Shown one piece after another: positions 16,845-28,354 of a DNA stretch of 64,000 bases. The position numbers were made by a program, and so were the translations under genes. Numbering within the stretch: the stretch's first letter is position 1; each line of letters begins with the position of its first letter. This DNA comes from an uncultured Eggerthellaceae bacterium (lineage in GTDB: Bacteria; Actinomycetota; Coriobacteriia; Coriobacteriales; Eggerthellaceae), in the NCBI GenBank assembly GCA_947566075.1, contig CANOIM010000007.1:1-64000 (forward strand), read 5' to 3'. The notes below the pieces were generated by a model, which had not been told where the DNA came from, made no database searches, and saw only the letters and a program-made list of their open reading frames with translations.

Positions 16845-19196
16845 ATGGATGAGATCGAAGGGTTGCTCAAGGCCTGCAAGGTCTTGTTCGACCACAGTCC
16901 GCAAGCGGTGGGTGTTGCCCATGTGCTCGTAGATGATCAGGGTGAACCCTACGATTTCCATTACGAATACCTCAACCAATCCATGGCGAACGTCAGCGGT
17001 GCCTCCATTGAGGACTTGGTGGGCATCAATGCCTATGAATACTGGGGCAATGATGACATGAGCTGGCTGAATCATTTCGCAGATGCGGCATTCCAGGGCA
17101 AAGCCAGTGAATTCGAAACCGTGGCCATCCTCTTCGAGCAGTTCCACCATGTCTACGTGACGCCGTTCGCTCCGGGGTATTGCACCTTTGTGATACAAGA
17201 CGTCACCGAATGGCTGGACAAGGATCCAGCCATGGATGATGACCTTGCCGTTGGCCTGTTCTACCTGGATCTGCGCACGCTGCACCTGATGCTCTCCTCC
17301 AAGACCCAAGAGCGCTACGGCTTTGAGAAGCGCTACATCCCCGTGGCCACCTTCGCAGAGCGGCTCTTCCAGCCTACAGAGGCCGCCCTCATCCAGGGGC
17401 AAGCAGAGCGACTGCCCTTGGAAGTGCGCAACATCCATTTCGAAGGGCAGGCCAAGGACGGGCGCTGGCTGCGGCTCAATTCCAGCCCCATCATCCAATC
17501 AGAGCGTTTCGTGTCCTGCCTGATAGAAGATGTGACCGGCCTCAAGGAAGCTGAGGAGCGCAGCGCCCATCGGATGGATGTCATTGAAAGCCTCACGCGG
17601 GAGAACTTCGCGCTCTTCGTGGTTGATATGGCCTCGGGTCAGGTGGACATCTATTGCCAAGCCGAAGACATGCTGGGAGAGGGCTTCGTGCGCTCCTTGG
17701 TTGATGAGAGCTATGGCGAAGAGCGGGAACGCTACCTTCGCACGGTGGTGGCCCCTGATGACTATGACCAGGTCTCCGCCGCCATCAGCCGGGAAGGGCT
17801 GGAAGCCTTCTTCGCCTCGGGTGAACCGGAGTCAACGGTCACGTTCCGCCGGATCCTCAACCATGAAGAGAATCATGTGGAAGTGCGCATCCTGAGCCTT
17901 TCAGGGCGGCCTCGCACCGCGGTGCTGGCCGTGCGCAACACCCATGCTGAGATGAAAGAGCAGCTTCGGCAGAAGCGGGCGTTGCAGAAGGCGCTTGAGT
18001 TGGCCCAGCATGCCAGTGCTGCCAAATCAACCTTCCTCACGAATATGTCCCACGATTTCCGCACCCCCATGAACTCCATCGTGGGCTTCACGGATCTGGC
18101 CCTGGAACACACGGATGCTCCCACGCGCATGGAGGATTATCTGCGGAAGATCAAGCGTTCCAGTAACCATCTCCTGACCCTCATCAACGATGTCTTGGAC
18201 GTGAGCCGCATCGAGAGCGGTGCTATCAGCCTTGAAGAGGACGAGCTTGACTTAGGCGAGCTTGCCCAAGAGATGGAAGACATCTTCTCGGGGGAGGCCC
18301 TGCGCAAGACCATCAGCTTCACCGTTGATGTCTCGGCGCTGCGCCGCAAGAAAGTGGTGGCTGACCGGCAGCATATCGGGCAGATCCTGGTGAATCTCAT
18401 CGGCAATGCCTTCAAGTTCACCGGCGAAGGCGGCTCTGTTTCCGTTACGTTCGATGAGTTCAACGAAGCCCAGGCTGATTACGGCGCCCATGTGCCTGAG
18501 GGGTACGGACGCTTCGAATTCGTCGTCACAGATACAGGCTGCGGCATGATGCCGGAATTCCTCGAACGCCTCTTCGTTCCCTATGAGCGGGACGGCCTGG
18601 GAGAGGTCAACGCCACCGAGGGCACGGGGCTGGGCATGCCCATCACCAAGAATCTGGTGGAGCTTCTGGGGGGCGTCATCGAAGTCAAGAGCGAAGTGGG
18701 GAAGGGGAGCGAATTCGTGGTCACCTTGCCCTTGCGCTTGGCATCAACCGAAGCCGCGGCTGCCCCTGATTCCGCAGTTCCTGCCCAGCCCGCACAGGCA
18801 TCCGTCTCTGACCTTTCAGGCAAGCGGGCCCTGGTGGTAGATGATGATGACCTTTCCCGTGAGATCACCCATGAGATCCTTGAGAAAGTGGGCTTCACGG
18901 TGGATGAAGCCGCCGATGGCACCGAAGCCGTTGACCAGGTGCTGGCATCCAGTCCCGGCACCTATGATGTGGTGCTGATGGATATGCGCATGCCGAAGAT
19001 GAGCGGAGATGAGGCTGCTCATATCATCCATACCGCCAGCCGGGCAGACCTCCAGCAGCTTCCCATCATAGCGCTCACGGCAGATGCCTTCGAAGAGGGG
19101 CGCAAGCGCAGCCACCAGGCCGGTATGGTGGCTCATATCACGAAGCCCTTCAAGCGTCAGGAGCTGCTAGACCTCCTGGTCCAGTTCGTGCGTTAG
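16845..19196 (+). CDS. hybrid sensor histidine kinase/response regulator
   Basis: The 783-aa protein has no membrane segment, so it senses in the cytoplasm. Three PAS-like regions (about 5-115, 125-240, 250-370) precede a HisKA domain with H403 in the H-box SHDFRTPMNS. An HATPase domain follows with N-box NLIGNAFKFTG and G-boxes DTGCGM and GTGLGM. A receiver domain ends the protein with D713 in LMDMRMP and the KPF lysine. Phosphotransfer within the protein is expected; no output partner is adjacent. I choose 16845 because GGGAGGGAGG lies just before it; the upstream ATG at 16818 would have that site inside the coding region. The last 47 bp overlap the convergent next gene. Confidence 0.92.
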   Translation: MDEIEGLLKACKVLFDHSPQAVGVAHVLVDDQGEPYDFHYEYLNQSMANVSGASIEDLVGINAYEYWGNDDMSWLNHFADAAFQGKASEFETVAILFEQFHHVYVTPFAPGYCTFVIQDVTEWLDKDPAMDDDLAVGLFYLDLRTLHLMLSSKTQERYGFEKRYIPVATFAERLFQPTEAALIQGQAERLPLEVRNIHFEGQAKDGRWLRLNSSPIIQSERFVSCLIEDVTGLKEAEERSAHRMDVIESLTRENFALFVVDMASGQVDIYCQAEDMLGEGFVRSLVDESYGEERERYLRTVVAPDDYDQVSAAISREGLEAFFASGEPESTVTFRRILNHEENHVEVRILSLSGRPRTAVLAVRNTHAEMKEQLRQKRALQKALELAQHASAAKSTFLTNMSHDFRTPMNSIVGFTDLALEHTDAPTRMEDYLRKIKRSSNHLLTLINDVLDVSRIESGAISLEEDELDLGELAQEMEDIFSGEALRKTISFTVDVSALRRKKVVADRQHIGQILVNLIGNAFKFTGEGGSVSVTFDEFNEAQADYGAHVPEGYGRFEFVVTDTGCGMMPEFLERLFVPYERDGLGEVNATEGTGLGMPITKNLVELLGGVIEVKSEVGKGSEFVVTLPLRLASTEAAAAPDSAVPAQPAQASVSDLSGKRALVVDDDDLSREITHEILEKVGFTVDEAADGTEAVDQVLASSPGTYDVVLMDMRMPKMSGDEAAHIIHTASRADLQQLPIIALTADAFEEGRKRSHQAGMVAHITKPFKRQELLDLLVQFVR

Positions 19197-19638
19197 CGCT
19201 TGTGTGTCCCAGGTCCAGCCCGTTCACGTACTGCAGGGCCTCCTGCAAGGCACGCAGGGCACAGGCGTCATCCCGGAAGCTGACGGTGATGCGCGCCAGG
19301 CCATCGGCTTCGCTGACCCAGGTGGTATGACCCGCGAAGGTGGCCGCTGTCTCATCGGGCGTGTGGGCCACCTGCACGTCTATGATGAGGTGCTCCAGCA
19401 GATGGGCCAGAGAGGTGTGTTCCAGCACGCTGGCGAAGGTGGGGCCATGGGGGTTCACGCAGGCATGGAGCGGCAGCTGCGGGAAATCCGCTGTCACCCG
19501 GTGGGCTAGGTGCGGGTTCGTATACCGCGCGTCCGGCCGCAGGCGCACCCAGGCGGTCAGCTTCCCGGGTGAGATGCTGAGCCGCTCCAGGGTGATGGGG
19601 GCAGCGGGTGTGTTCGTCTGGGCACTCGTGGGTTCCAT
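19150..19638 (-). CDS. small HxxEH protein resembling the cyanophycin synthetase N-domain
   Basis: The 162-aa protein has no signal peptide. Its core SLAHLLEHLIIDVQ places H79, E82 and H83 in an HxxEH motif, the inverted zinc motif of M16 peptidases. The same segment resembles the HxxEHIALELQ stretch of the cyanophycin synthetase N-domain. A closing segment with RDDACALRALQEALQYVNGL also fits that domain. I infer a stand-alone hydrolase-like or binding module, perhaps acting on peptides or polymers. No ligase domains follow. It overlaps the convergent kinase gene by 47 bp. Confidence 0.6.
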   Translation of the reverse strand: MEPTSAQTNTPAAPITLERLSISPGKLTAWVRLRPDARYTNPHLAHRVTADFPQLPLHACVNPHGPTFASVLEHTSLAHLLEHLIIDVQVAHTPDETAATFAGHTTWVSEADGLARITVSFRDDACALRALQEALQYVNGLDLGHTSANARTGPGGLAAPDA

Positions 19639-19650
19639 GGGAGGATTATC
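19639..19650 (-). promoter_or_regulatory. candidate leaderless promoter of the HxxEH gene
   Basis: On the minus strand GATAAT (19650-19645) is followed by six bases and the ATG at 19638. There is no Shine-Dalgarno. The spacing equals that seen at 2641 and 5986. Confidence 0.4.
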
Positions 19651-19776
19651 CCAGGAGCGGGCGCGTTCGTCATCCGTTCGGGGTGCTCAAAGGAAGCCCC
19701 GCGGCGTGATGCTGCGAAGTGGTTGTAGAATAGCGAACACTTTCGCACGAATCCGCAGGGACCAGGAGCCAGCTTC

Positions 19777-21585
<1,809 letters not shown>

Positions 21586-21612
21586 GCGCGCCGCTGCCCC
21601 GCGCAAAAGTGT

Positions 21613-21644
21613 CATGAGTGCCGCAAGATCGTGCGGCACTCATG
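21613..21644 (+). terminator. typA terminator-like hairpin
   Basis: A 13-bp perfect stem (21613-21625 with 21632-21644) with a 6-nt loop lies 27 bp after typA. Confidence 0.65.
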
Positions 21645-21645
21645 T

Positions 21646-22340
21646 CGTTCGCTTACGCTCACTTTTTGATTCTCGCCCGCATTCGCGGGCTCTACCGTAG
21701 GAACCGCTTCATTCCGGATCACCGTAACTCCCTCCCGTCATTTCGAAGGAGGTCGTAGGCCGACTGAGAAATCTCCTGAACGGAAGGCATCCTTGTTCGG
21801 TGACCCTCGCAAGGGGGTACCTCTTCTTTGCAACAACCATAAAACCAGCCGCACTGCTGATGGGGTCTTGCGGGCCCGCATCATCACTGCGGGCGGCTGC
21901 GCCGCGAAGTGTAGGGATGCCCGGAGATCTTCGGGCATCCCTCATATATCACGCCATTCGGCGTGAGATCATCGCTTCGCGTTCAGGTTGTTGCGTGCCG
22001 GTTGAGGGTGGGCGCTCTCGCGCCCAAAAAGTGTGCGCCGAACAGGTCTTCCAATCCCGTCTGTCTCCCTCGGCGCCTAACTATTTGCCGCCGCTTCCAC
22101 GGCGGTTACGAAGTTCAACCCATAGGAACCTTTCTGGTTGAATCCGTAGGCGCCGCGGAAGCGGTGCCACATGAAACGTGCGGTGAACTTCCAGGTCTGG
22201 TTGTCCGTAGCGCAGCACTTTAGTGCTGCCTGAAACAACCCTGAACAAACAACAGGCAGAACTGAAGTTCTGCACTACGGTATGACCTGTGGAATCAACC
22301 TAGCACCACGGACAATCTGTTGTGGCAGCTTCCTGATACC
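21646..22340. repeat. repeat- and palindrome-rich intergenic mosaic
   Basis: This spacer of about 0.7 kb between typA and nth holds no convincing gene. It contains the repeat shared with 6046-6082 (21657-21694), a GGGATGCCCG/CGGGCATCCC hairpin near 21914-21942, and two GC-rich mini-palindromes, GCAGCACTTTAGTGCTGC (near 22212) and GCAGAACTGAAGTTCTGC (near 22257). Short ORFs across it show no signals. It looks like layered small repeats or decayed non-coding elements. Confidence 0.6.
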
Positions 22341-22358
22341 TTGAACCGTTCCCTGGGT

Positions 22359-23021
22359 TCACGACCACTGGCCGCGGGTGGGGCACAGGTCCCCTATGAT
22401 GCATTCGGCGCAGCGAGGGTGCCGGGCACGGCAGAATTCGCGGCCGAAATGGACCCACTGGTGATTCACGTAGAGCCAATCGCTCCGGGGGAACACCTTC
22501 AGCAGGATGTCTTCCACCTTTTGGGGCGTGTTCGCTGAAGGCCCCGCCAGCTTCAACCGATGGGCAATACGGTACACATGGGTGTCCACGGCAATGCCTT
22601 GGGGGTCTTTGAACGCTTCGCACATGACGCAGTTGGCAGTCTTGCGCCCTACGCCGGGAAGCTTCTGCAAGAGGTCAACATCGGCGGGCATCTCTCCACC
22701 GAACTCTCCCATGACGGTTTGGGCCAACGCCACCAGGTTCTTCGCCTTGGCGCGGAAGAAACCCAGGGAATGGATGATCTCCTCTATCTGGGCTGCACTG
22801 GCTTGGGCCATGGCCTGGGGAGTAGGGAAGCGGCCGAAGAGCTCAGGCGTCACCTTGTTGACAGCGGCATCGGTGCATTGGGCTGAGAGCACCACGGCCA
22901 CGGTCAGCTGGAAGGGCGTCTGATAATCAAGGGAGGCCTTTCCGGGGCCGTAGTATTCGAACATGCGCGCTTCTATGAGCGCAGCCCGTTCCCTCTTGGA
23001 TGCTAAGGATTCCCGGGCCAC
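22359..23021 (-). CDS. nth: endonuclease III
   Basis: The 220-aa DNA glycosylase/AP lyase removes oxidised pyrimidines in base excision repair. The helix-hairpin-helix LPGVGRKTANCV supplies catalytic K127, and D146 sits in AVDTHVYR. Four cysteines spaced C-x6-C-x2-C-x5-C near the C-terminus bind a [4Fe-4S] cluster. It starts 2 bp after the pgi stop, so the two are in one transcript. Confidence 0.96.
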   Translation of the reverse strand: MARESLASKRERAALIEARMFEYYGPGKASLDYQTPFQLTVAVVLSAQCTDAAVNKVTPELFGRFPTPQAMAQASAAQIEEIIHSLGFFRAKAKNLVALAQTVMGEFGGEMPADVDLLQKLPGVGRKTANCVMCEAFKDPQGIAVDTHVYRIAHRLKLAGPSANTPQKVEDILLKVFPRSDWLYVNHQWVHFGREFCRARHPRCAECIIGDLCPTRGQWS

Positions 23022-23023
23022 GG

Positions 23024-24787
23024 CTATTCCTGGCCCGTCATATCCTCAAAGGATTCGAACAGCTCCAGTTCCCGTTCCACCACCGCATCTTCTATGGCAC
23101 ATTGGATCACCTGGGCCAGCATGCGCAGGGTGACCCCTGAGTTGTCAGGCAGGTGCAGGCTGACCACGCGGCGTCCGCGCTCTGCCAAGGCCATCATGTC
23201 GCCCACCGCCTGGGCCTTCGCCAAGGCCCCCAAGGAAGGAGCCTCGCACCCTTCGGGTAGCGGGACGTCTTTCAGCTCATCGGCTGAGAGGGTCAGGAAC
23301 ACTCCGCAGTTCGGGCCGCCCTTCTGTAGCTGGCCCGTGGAATGAAGGTAGCGGGGCCCCACTTCCAAGCAGGAGACCACGCCGAACTGGCTGGCAACCT
23401 GATGGCGGATGGTCTCCAGCGCTTCCCGGCGCCCTTCGCCCGTGAAGGGAAGGAAGGCGTTCAGTGCGAAGTAATCCCCCGGCTCAAGGGACAGGAACAG
23501 GTTAAGCAGCGTATCGTAGAGCCGCGTGCATTCGGCGAACATCGGCGCTTGGCGCACCTCTACCTGGCCCATGTCCACGTCTTCGGTGAAGGGCTCTATG
23601 TAGTCTGGCTCGGGGATGCCCCCGTTCAGATTCTCCAGCACTACGGCCTTGGTAGAGGCCACGTCAGGCTGGTCGAAGGGGCTCACCTTCATCAGATAGC
23701 CGCACATGGCAATGGCGTATTCCCACATCACGAAATGCTCCGCCAGTTCCATGACGCTGTCTATCTTGTAGTTCTGGCGCGGGATGTTCGGATCAATATA
23801 GGCCAGGGACATCTCGAAGTTGCGGCTCTCATCCCAGAGGTCCGTCTTGGTCTGGTACATGATGACGGAACGGTCTCCCGGGTCTTCGGTCAGCAGCAGG
23901 GAATCCACTTCGATATTCGGCAGGATGCCTTGGCCGCTCTTGCCCAGGGATTCGGCCACCAGCTGCTCTATCCAAAGGCCCAGCACGCGGCCGCGCTTAG
24001 GGGTCAGGAAGCTGAACTTATTGCGCCCCTGCTGGTAGTTGTCGAACAGGAACGCCGCCAGGTTGATGGCCGGGTTGTCAATGGCATCCTCTGAGCAGCG
24101 CACTTCGGCTTCTCGGGCGTGGGCCAAGAACTCCTCCAGGTCAATGCCCACCAATGCCGCAGGCAGCAGCCCGAACACCGTGAGGGCGGAGAAGCGGCCT
24201 CCTACCTCGGGCAGGCCGTGGAACACATGACGCCAGCCTTCGCTTTGGGCCAGCTGGTCCAGCTTCGTGCCCGGGTCAGTGATGGCCACCAGGTGCTTCG
24301 CCATGGTATCGCCCATCTCGGGCTCGTATTCTGCGCGGATGGCGGCCAACAGGCTGCGGGGCTCTATGGTCTCCCCGCTCTTCGAGGAGATGATGAAGAG
24401 GGTCTTCTTCGGATCACAGCCCGCATAGAGCTCACGGATGCGCACGGGGGAATCAGAATCCAGCGTGCGGAAGCGCAGGCGGTTGTTGTCCTGCTTGTTG
24501 TACTTCGTGATGGTCATGGGCGCTTGGGTAGAGCCGCCCTGGCCGATGAGCACCACGGTATCAATGCCGTCAGAGGCTATATCGTCAGCGAAACGGGTGA
24601 GCTCTTTGATGTTGCAGCCGGGGTTGGCGGCCAGATCCGTCCAGCCCATGAAGCCGCGGGCGAACTCCTCAGCCTCTTCTGAGAAGCCGTACAGCGTTGC
24701 ATCCTTCTTGAGGATGCGGCTTGCCACGTAATCCTTCACCAAGGTCTTCGCGGAAGGATAGAGCTTTTCCATGTCTCCGGAGATCAT
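23024..24787 (-). CDS. pgi: glucose-6-phosphate isomerase
   Basis: The 587-aa protein has the two SIS-fold halves of phosphoglucose isomerase, with VLIGQGGSTQAP near residue 95 and SSKSGETIEP near residue 135. The C-terminal region (AQAVGDMMALAERGRRVVSLHLPD) resembles the isomerase half of fused transaldolase/PGI proteins, but no transaldolase domain is present. It interconverts glucose-6-phosphate and fructose-6-phosphate. I place the start at 24787 (GAAAGGCTGGAAC upstream); a longer frame to 24922 would run into the divergent promoter region. It is the first gene of a pgi-nth operon. Confidence 0.9.
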   Translation of the reverse strand: MISGDMEKLYPSAKTLVKDYVASRILKKDATLYGFSEEAEEFARGFMGWTDLAANPGCNIKELTRFADDIASDGIDTVVLIGQGGSTQAPMTITKYNKQDNNRLRFRTLDSDSPVRIRELYAGCDPKKTLFIISSKSGETIEPRSLLAAIRAEYEPEMGDTMAKHLVAITDPGTKLDQLAQSEGWRHVFHGLPEVGGRFSALTVFGLLPAALVGIDLEEFLAHAREAEVRCSEDAIDNPAINLAAFLFDNYQQGRNKFSFLTPKRGRVLGLWIEQLVAESLGKSGQGILPNIEVDSLLLTEDPGDRSVIMYQTKTDLWDESRNFEMSLAYIDPNIPRQNYKIDSVMELAEHFVMWEYAIAMCGYLMKVSPFDQPDVASTKAVVLENLNGGIPEPDYIEPFTEDVDMGQVEVRQAPMFAECTRLYDTLLNLFLSLEPGDYFALNAFLPFTGEGRREALETIRHQVASQFGVVSCLEVGPRYLHSTGQLQKGGPNCGVFLTLSADELKDVPLPEGCEAPSLGALAKAQAVGDMMALAERGRRVVSLHLPDNSGVTLRMLAQVIQCAIEDAVVERELELFESFEDMTGQE

Positions 24788-25019
24788 GTTCCAGCCTTTC
24801 GGGTTCCAAGTAAAGTTGCTGGCAATTCTACCATCCCCCGGCTGGCGGGGCATTCCAAAGGGCTCAGGGGCTCCTTGCTGCGGTCCGCTTCCCTCCTGAC
24901 CTGGGCTGACCTTAACCGTCATGGGTTCGTCACAAAACCTTAAGGTTGCGGTTGAGGTTCTCGCCGTTCCTATGCGTACACTGCATAGCTATCACCAGTG
25001 GGAGATCAAAGGAGGGAGC

Positions 25020-27614
25020 ATGGCGAACAGCATCACTCGTCGCAGTTTCGTCAAAGGAGCTGCTGCCGCGGGCGGCGTGGCAGCCGTTGCGGGGGCATCG
25101 GCGCTGGCCGGTGCCTATCCCCCTGCCGCTCAGGCCCTCGCTGAACAAGCGGGCGATGAGGGCATGTGGGTACGCACCACGTGTTCGCCCAACTGCACGG
25201 GCGCCTGCGGCACGAAGGCCTTCGTCCATGACGGCCAGATCAAGATGATCGATCCAGCTGCGGATTATCCCTATGCCCAGTACAATCCGCGGGGGTGTTT
25301 GAAGGGGTTGTCTATCAACACCCTGGTCCATGGGCCTGACCGTTTGCTGAACCCGATGGTGCGGGATGAGGCTACCGGGGAATTGCGTGATGCCACCTGG
25401 GATGAGGCCATCACCCGGGCGGCCGAAGGGCTGAACGCGGTAGCTGAGAAGTACGGGGCTGATTCCATCGGCGTCATCTGGCAGGTGCAAGGCACGGGCC
25501 ATGTGCAGAAGGGCAGCATCATCCGCTTGACGAACATGATGGGATGGTCGGCTATCGGCTGCTATGAGATGAACGGCGACCTTCCCATGTTCTGGCCTGA
25601 GACCTTCGGGTGCCAAAGCGAAGAGCTGGAAAGCTATTGCTGGGAAGATTCTCGTTACACCATGGTCTTCGGCTCGAACGTCATGGTAACGCGCCTGCCG
25701 GACGCTCAGTTCTTGAACCGCTCCAGGGAAGCGGGCGGGAAGATAGTCACGTTCGACCCGAACTACTGCCCCACGGCAGAGAAGTCAGACGAATGGGTGC
25801 AGATAGCCCCTGACACGGACGCTGTGTTCGCATTGGCGGTGAGCAAGCACATCATCAGCGAAGGCCTCTACGATGAGGCATTCATAGCGAACTTCACAGA
25901 CCTGCCGTTGTTGGTGAACGTTGATACTGGCAAGCGCATCCTGGCCGAAGAGGTTGCCGGGCTCACTGCTGTGGCAGCACCGGACTACCGGTCAAGCTAC
26001 GTGGCCATCCAAGAGGGCACGCCGGTGGCCACTGATCCAGAGCATCTGGGAAACACGGCAGGCTATCAGCTTGATGTTGACCTGCAGCTGCCCCTGAAAG
26101 ATGGCGCTACCGTTCACGCCCGCAGCGCTTGGTCGCTCCTTCAAGAGCGCTTGGCGCCCTACACGCCTGACTATGCCAGCGGCATCACGGGCATCCCGGC
26201 CGATGACATCACGCGCATCGCCACTGAGTGCGCCACCATCAAACCCATGCATATCATCTTCGGGGGTGCTGCCACCCAGTGGTACCACGGAGACTTGAAA
26301 GGCCGCGCCCTGGCGCTCATCGCTTGCCTGACGGGCAACATCGGCCAGTTGGGTGGCGGCATCTCCACCTATGTGGGCCAATACAAGACGCGCTTCATGC
26401 CGGGCAGCTGGTTCAACCCGCCTAAGCTCCAGAAGAAAGCGGCTCCGTTCAACTATGCGGTCACCGGCCGCACGCCCACCATGAGCGCCACGTTCCCCCA
26501 GGCGGGCTTCAAGGGCTTCGTCATCGGGTGGGGCAACCCCTTCGACCAGCACGATGTGGACAACTGGTGGCGTCGGGCGAAGGAGAGCGGCGAACTGGAA
26601 TTCGTCGTGGTGTTCGATTTCCAACGCACTACCACCGTTGACTACGCTGATGTGGTCTTCGCCTGCCCCACCTGGTATGAGAAACTGGAACTCACCACCA
26701 CGCCGCTGCATCCCTGGGTCCAGATCCAGCAGCGCGTCGTGGATCCTCCTGAGAACGTGCGCGAAGAGATCTGGATCTGCAAGGAACTGGCTTGTGCCAT
26801 CAACCCCAGCCTGGCTGATCAGTGGCCCGTCTTTGGCCCCGAGGAATCACAGCAGACCTCCGAAGCGGTATGTTCGATGCTGTTGGAGAAGGGCGGCTGG
26901 ACCATAGACCAGATCACGTTGGATCAGCTGCGGGAAGGCCCCGGCAAGCTGGCCCATGCCAACCCCGGTGAGAAGAAGATCCCCTTCTGGGAGCAAGTTC
27001 ACGAAGGCCAGCCATTCCCCACCCTCAGCCGTCCGAACCCCTTAGACGTCACGGCGAAGTTCGTACGGTCAGGGCGCATCCAGTTCTACCGGGATGAGGA
27101 CATCTTCCTTGACCTGGATGAACAGCTCCCCTGCTACAAGCCTGCCTTCGAAGACACCGAATGGAAGGATGACCCCCAGGCGAAGGAGAAGTACCCCTTC
27201 GCCTACATCACCCGGAATTCCGTCTTCCGCGTTCACTCCACCTACGTGAACAACCCGTTCATGCTGGAATTGCAGGATGAGACGCCTAAGGCGTGGATGA
27301 ACCCGAACGATGCCCATGATGCAGGGCTGGAACAGGGGGATGTGGTTGAGGTGTACAACAGCCGGGGCAAGGTGACGGCGGCCCTCGTGTGTGACCCAGG
27401 GATGCACACCGGTCAGGTCATCTTCGAGCAAGGCTGGTGGAGCGAATACACCGATGATTCCAGCTACAACACGCTCATCTACCCCTGGATCAACCCTACC
27501 AATGAGGTCTATTACCTTTCCAGCGTGTGGTCTCCCAACATGGCCTGGAACGAATGCGTCTGCAACGTGCGGCTGATAGAGCGCGGCGGCGCACTGAAGG
27601 AGATGATGTCATGA
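25020..27614 (+). CDS. Tat-exported molybdopterin oxidoreductase, catalytic subunit
   Basis: The 864-aa protein begins with a twin-arginine signal (R7-R8 in TRRSFVKG, then a hydrophobic Ala/Gly run). A [4Fe-4S] site follows: C55-x3-C59-x3-C63-x29-C93. The remaining body is the DMSO-reductase-family cofactor fold, ending with the bis-MGD-binding C-terminal domain (about 740-860). The N-terminal region TTCSPNCTGACG resembles Eggerthella catechol dehydroxylases such as Dadh and acetylene-hydratase relatives. It would act outside the cytoplasmic membrane together with the next two subunits. Start chosen at 25020 for AAAGGAGGGAGC. Substrate unknown. Confidence 0.88.
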   Translation: MANSITRRSFVKGAAAAGGVAAVAGASALAGAYPPAAQALAEQAGDEGMWVRTTCSPNCTGACGTKAFVHDGQIKMIDPAADYPYAQYNPRGCLKGLSINTLVHGPDRLLNPMVRDEATGELRDATWDEAITRAAEGLNAVAEKYGADSIGVIWQVQGTGHVQKGSIIRLTNMMGWSAIGCYEMNGDLPMFWPETFGCQSEELESYCWEDSRYTMVFGSNVMVTRLPDAQFLNRSREAGGKIVTFDPNYCPTAEKSDEWVQIAPDTDAVFALAVSKHIISEGLYDEAFIANFTDLPLLVNVDTGKRILAEEVAGLTAVAAPDYRSSYVAIQEGTPVATDPEHLGNTAGYQLDVDLQLPLKDGATVHARSAWSLLQERLAPYTPDYASGITGIPADDITRIATECATIKPMHIIFGGAATQWYHGDLKGRALALIACLTGNIGQLGGGISTYVGQYKTRFMPGSWFNPPKLQKKAAPFNYAVTGRTPTMSATFPQAGFKGFVIGWGNPFDQHDVDNWWRRAKESGELEFVVVFDFQRTTTVDYADVVFACPTWYEKLELTTTPLHPWVQIQQRVVDPPENVREEIWICKELACAINPSLADQWPVFGPEESQQTSEAVCSMLLEKGGWTIDQITLDQLREGPGKLAHANPGEKKIPFWEQVHEGQPFPTLSRPNPLDVTAKFVRSGRIQFYRDEDIFLDLDEQLPCYKPAFEDTEWKDDPQAKEKYPFAYITRNSVFRVHSTYVNNPFMLELQDETPKAWMNPNDAHDAGLEQGDVVEVYNSRGKVTAALVCDPGMHTGQVIFEQGWWSEYTDDSSYNTLIYPWINPTNEVYYLSSVWSPNMAWNECVCNVRLIERGGALKEMMS

Positions 27615-28354
27615 GATACGCCATGGCCATCGATCTGAATCGCTGCATCGGGTGTCGTACCTGTGCGGTGGTGTGCAAGAACCACAACGCGGAACCAGAG
27701 GGCATCTGGTGGAACCGCGTGTTCGCGTCCGGTGCGGCTGACTACGCCACCTCAGTGGTGGTCCGTTCTGACGAAGAGGGCCCGCGCATGGAATTCACGC
27801 CGGTGAGCTGCCAGCATTGCGAAGACGCGCCCTGTCAGACGGTCTGCCCCACCGGGGCCACCTATACGGATGAGGCGGGCACCGTGTTGGTGGATTATGA
27901 TCGCTGCATCGGGTGCCGGTACTGCATGGTGGCCTGCCCCTACAACGTTCGCCAGTTCAACTGGAACAAGCCGCAGATGCTGGAAGGTGACGAAGGCCCC
28001 TATGCCTATGGCTGGCCCTTTGAGGTTCGCCAAGATGGGCGGCTCGTCTATACGCCGAAGCGTCCCGAAGGAGTGGCGGAGAAGTGCACGTTCTGCGTTC
28101 AGTACACCGAACAGGGCCAAGATCCGGCCTGCTGCGTGGCTTGCCCGGCCAATGCCCGCATCTTCGGTGATAGCGAAGACCCTGACTCCGCCTTCTCGCG
28201 CTATGTGGCTGACAAAGACCTCTACGTCCTGGGAGAGGAATACAACACCCATCCCAAGGTGGTCTACGTGCCCTCCCAGCGCAACGGAGGCGCTCATGCC
28301 GGTTGGAATGGCGAAGGGGCAGCAACCCCCACGGGGAACCAGGAGGTGGCCTGA
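27611..28354 (+). CDS. four-cluster Fe-S electron transfer subunit (DmsB/NrfC type)
   Basis: The 247-aa protein carries four ferredoxin-like cysteine groups: CIGCRTCAVVC near residue 13, CQHCEDAPC and CPTG, CIGCRYCMVACPY, and CTFCVQYTEQ with CCVACPA. This is the usual four-[4Fe-4S] wire between a molybdoenzyme and a quinone-linked anchor. Its ATG overlaps the upstream stop (ATGA). No own signal peptide is present, consistent with co-export bound to the Tat substrate. Confidence 0.92.
   Translation: MRYAMAIDLNRCIGCRTCAVVCKNHNAEPEGIWWNRVFASGAADYATSVVVRSDEEGPRMEFTPVSCQHCEDAPCQTVCPTGATYTDEAGTVLVDYDRCIGCRYCMVACPYNVRQFNWNKPQMLEGDEGPYAYGWPFEVRQDGRLVYTPKRPEGVAEKCTFCVQYTEQGQDPACCVACPANARIFGDSEDPDSAFSRYVADKDLYVLGEEYNTHPKVVYVPSQRNGGAHAGWNGEGAATPTGNQEVA

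Noticed and set aside
24788..24922. Longer start for pgi reaching the divergent molybdoenzyme region
   Set aside because: The extra 45 residues are Pro/Gly/Gln-rich and the ATG at 24787 has a proper ribosome binding site.
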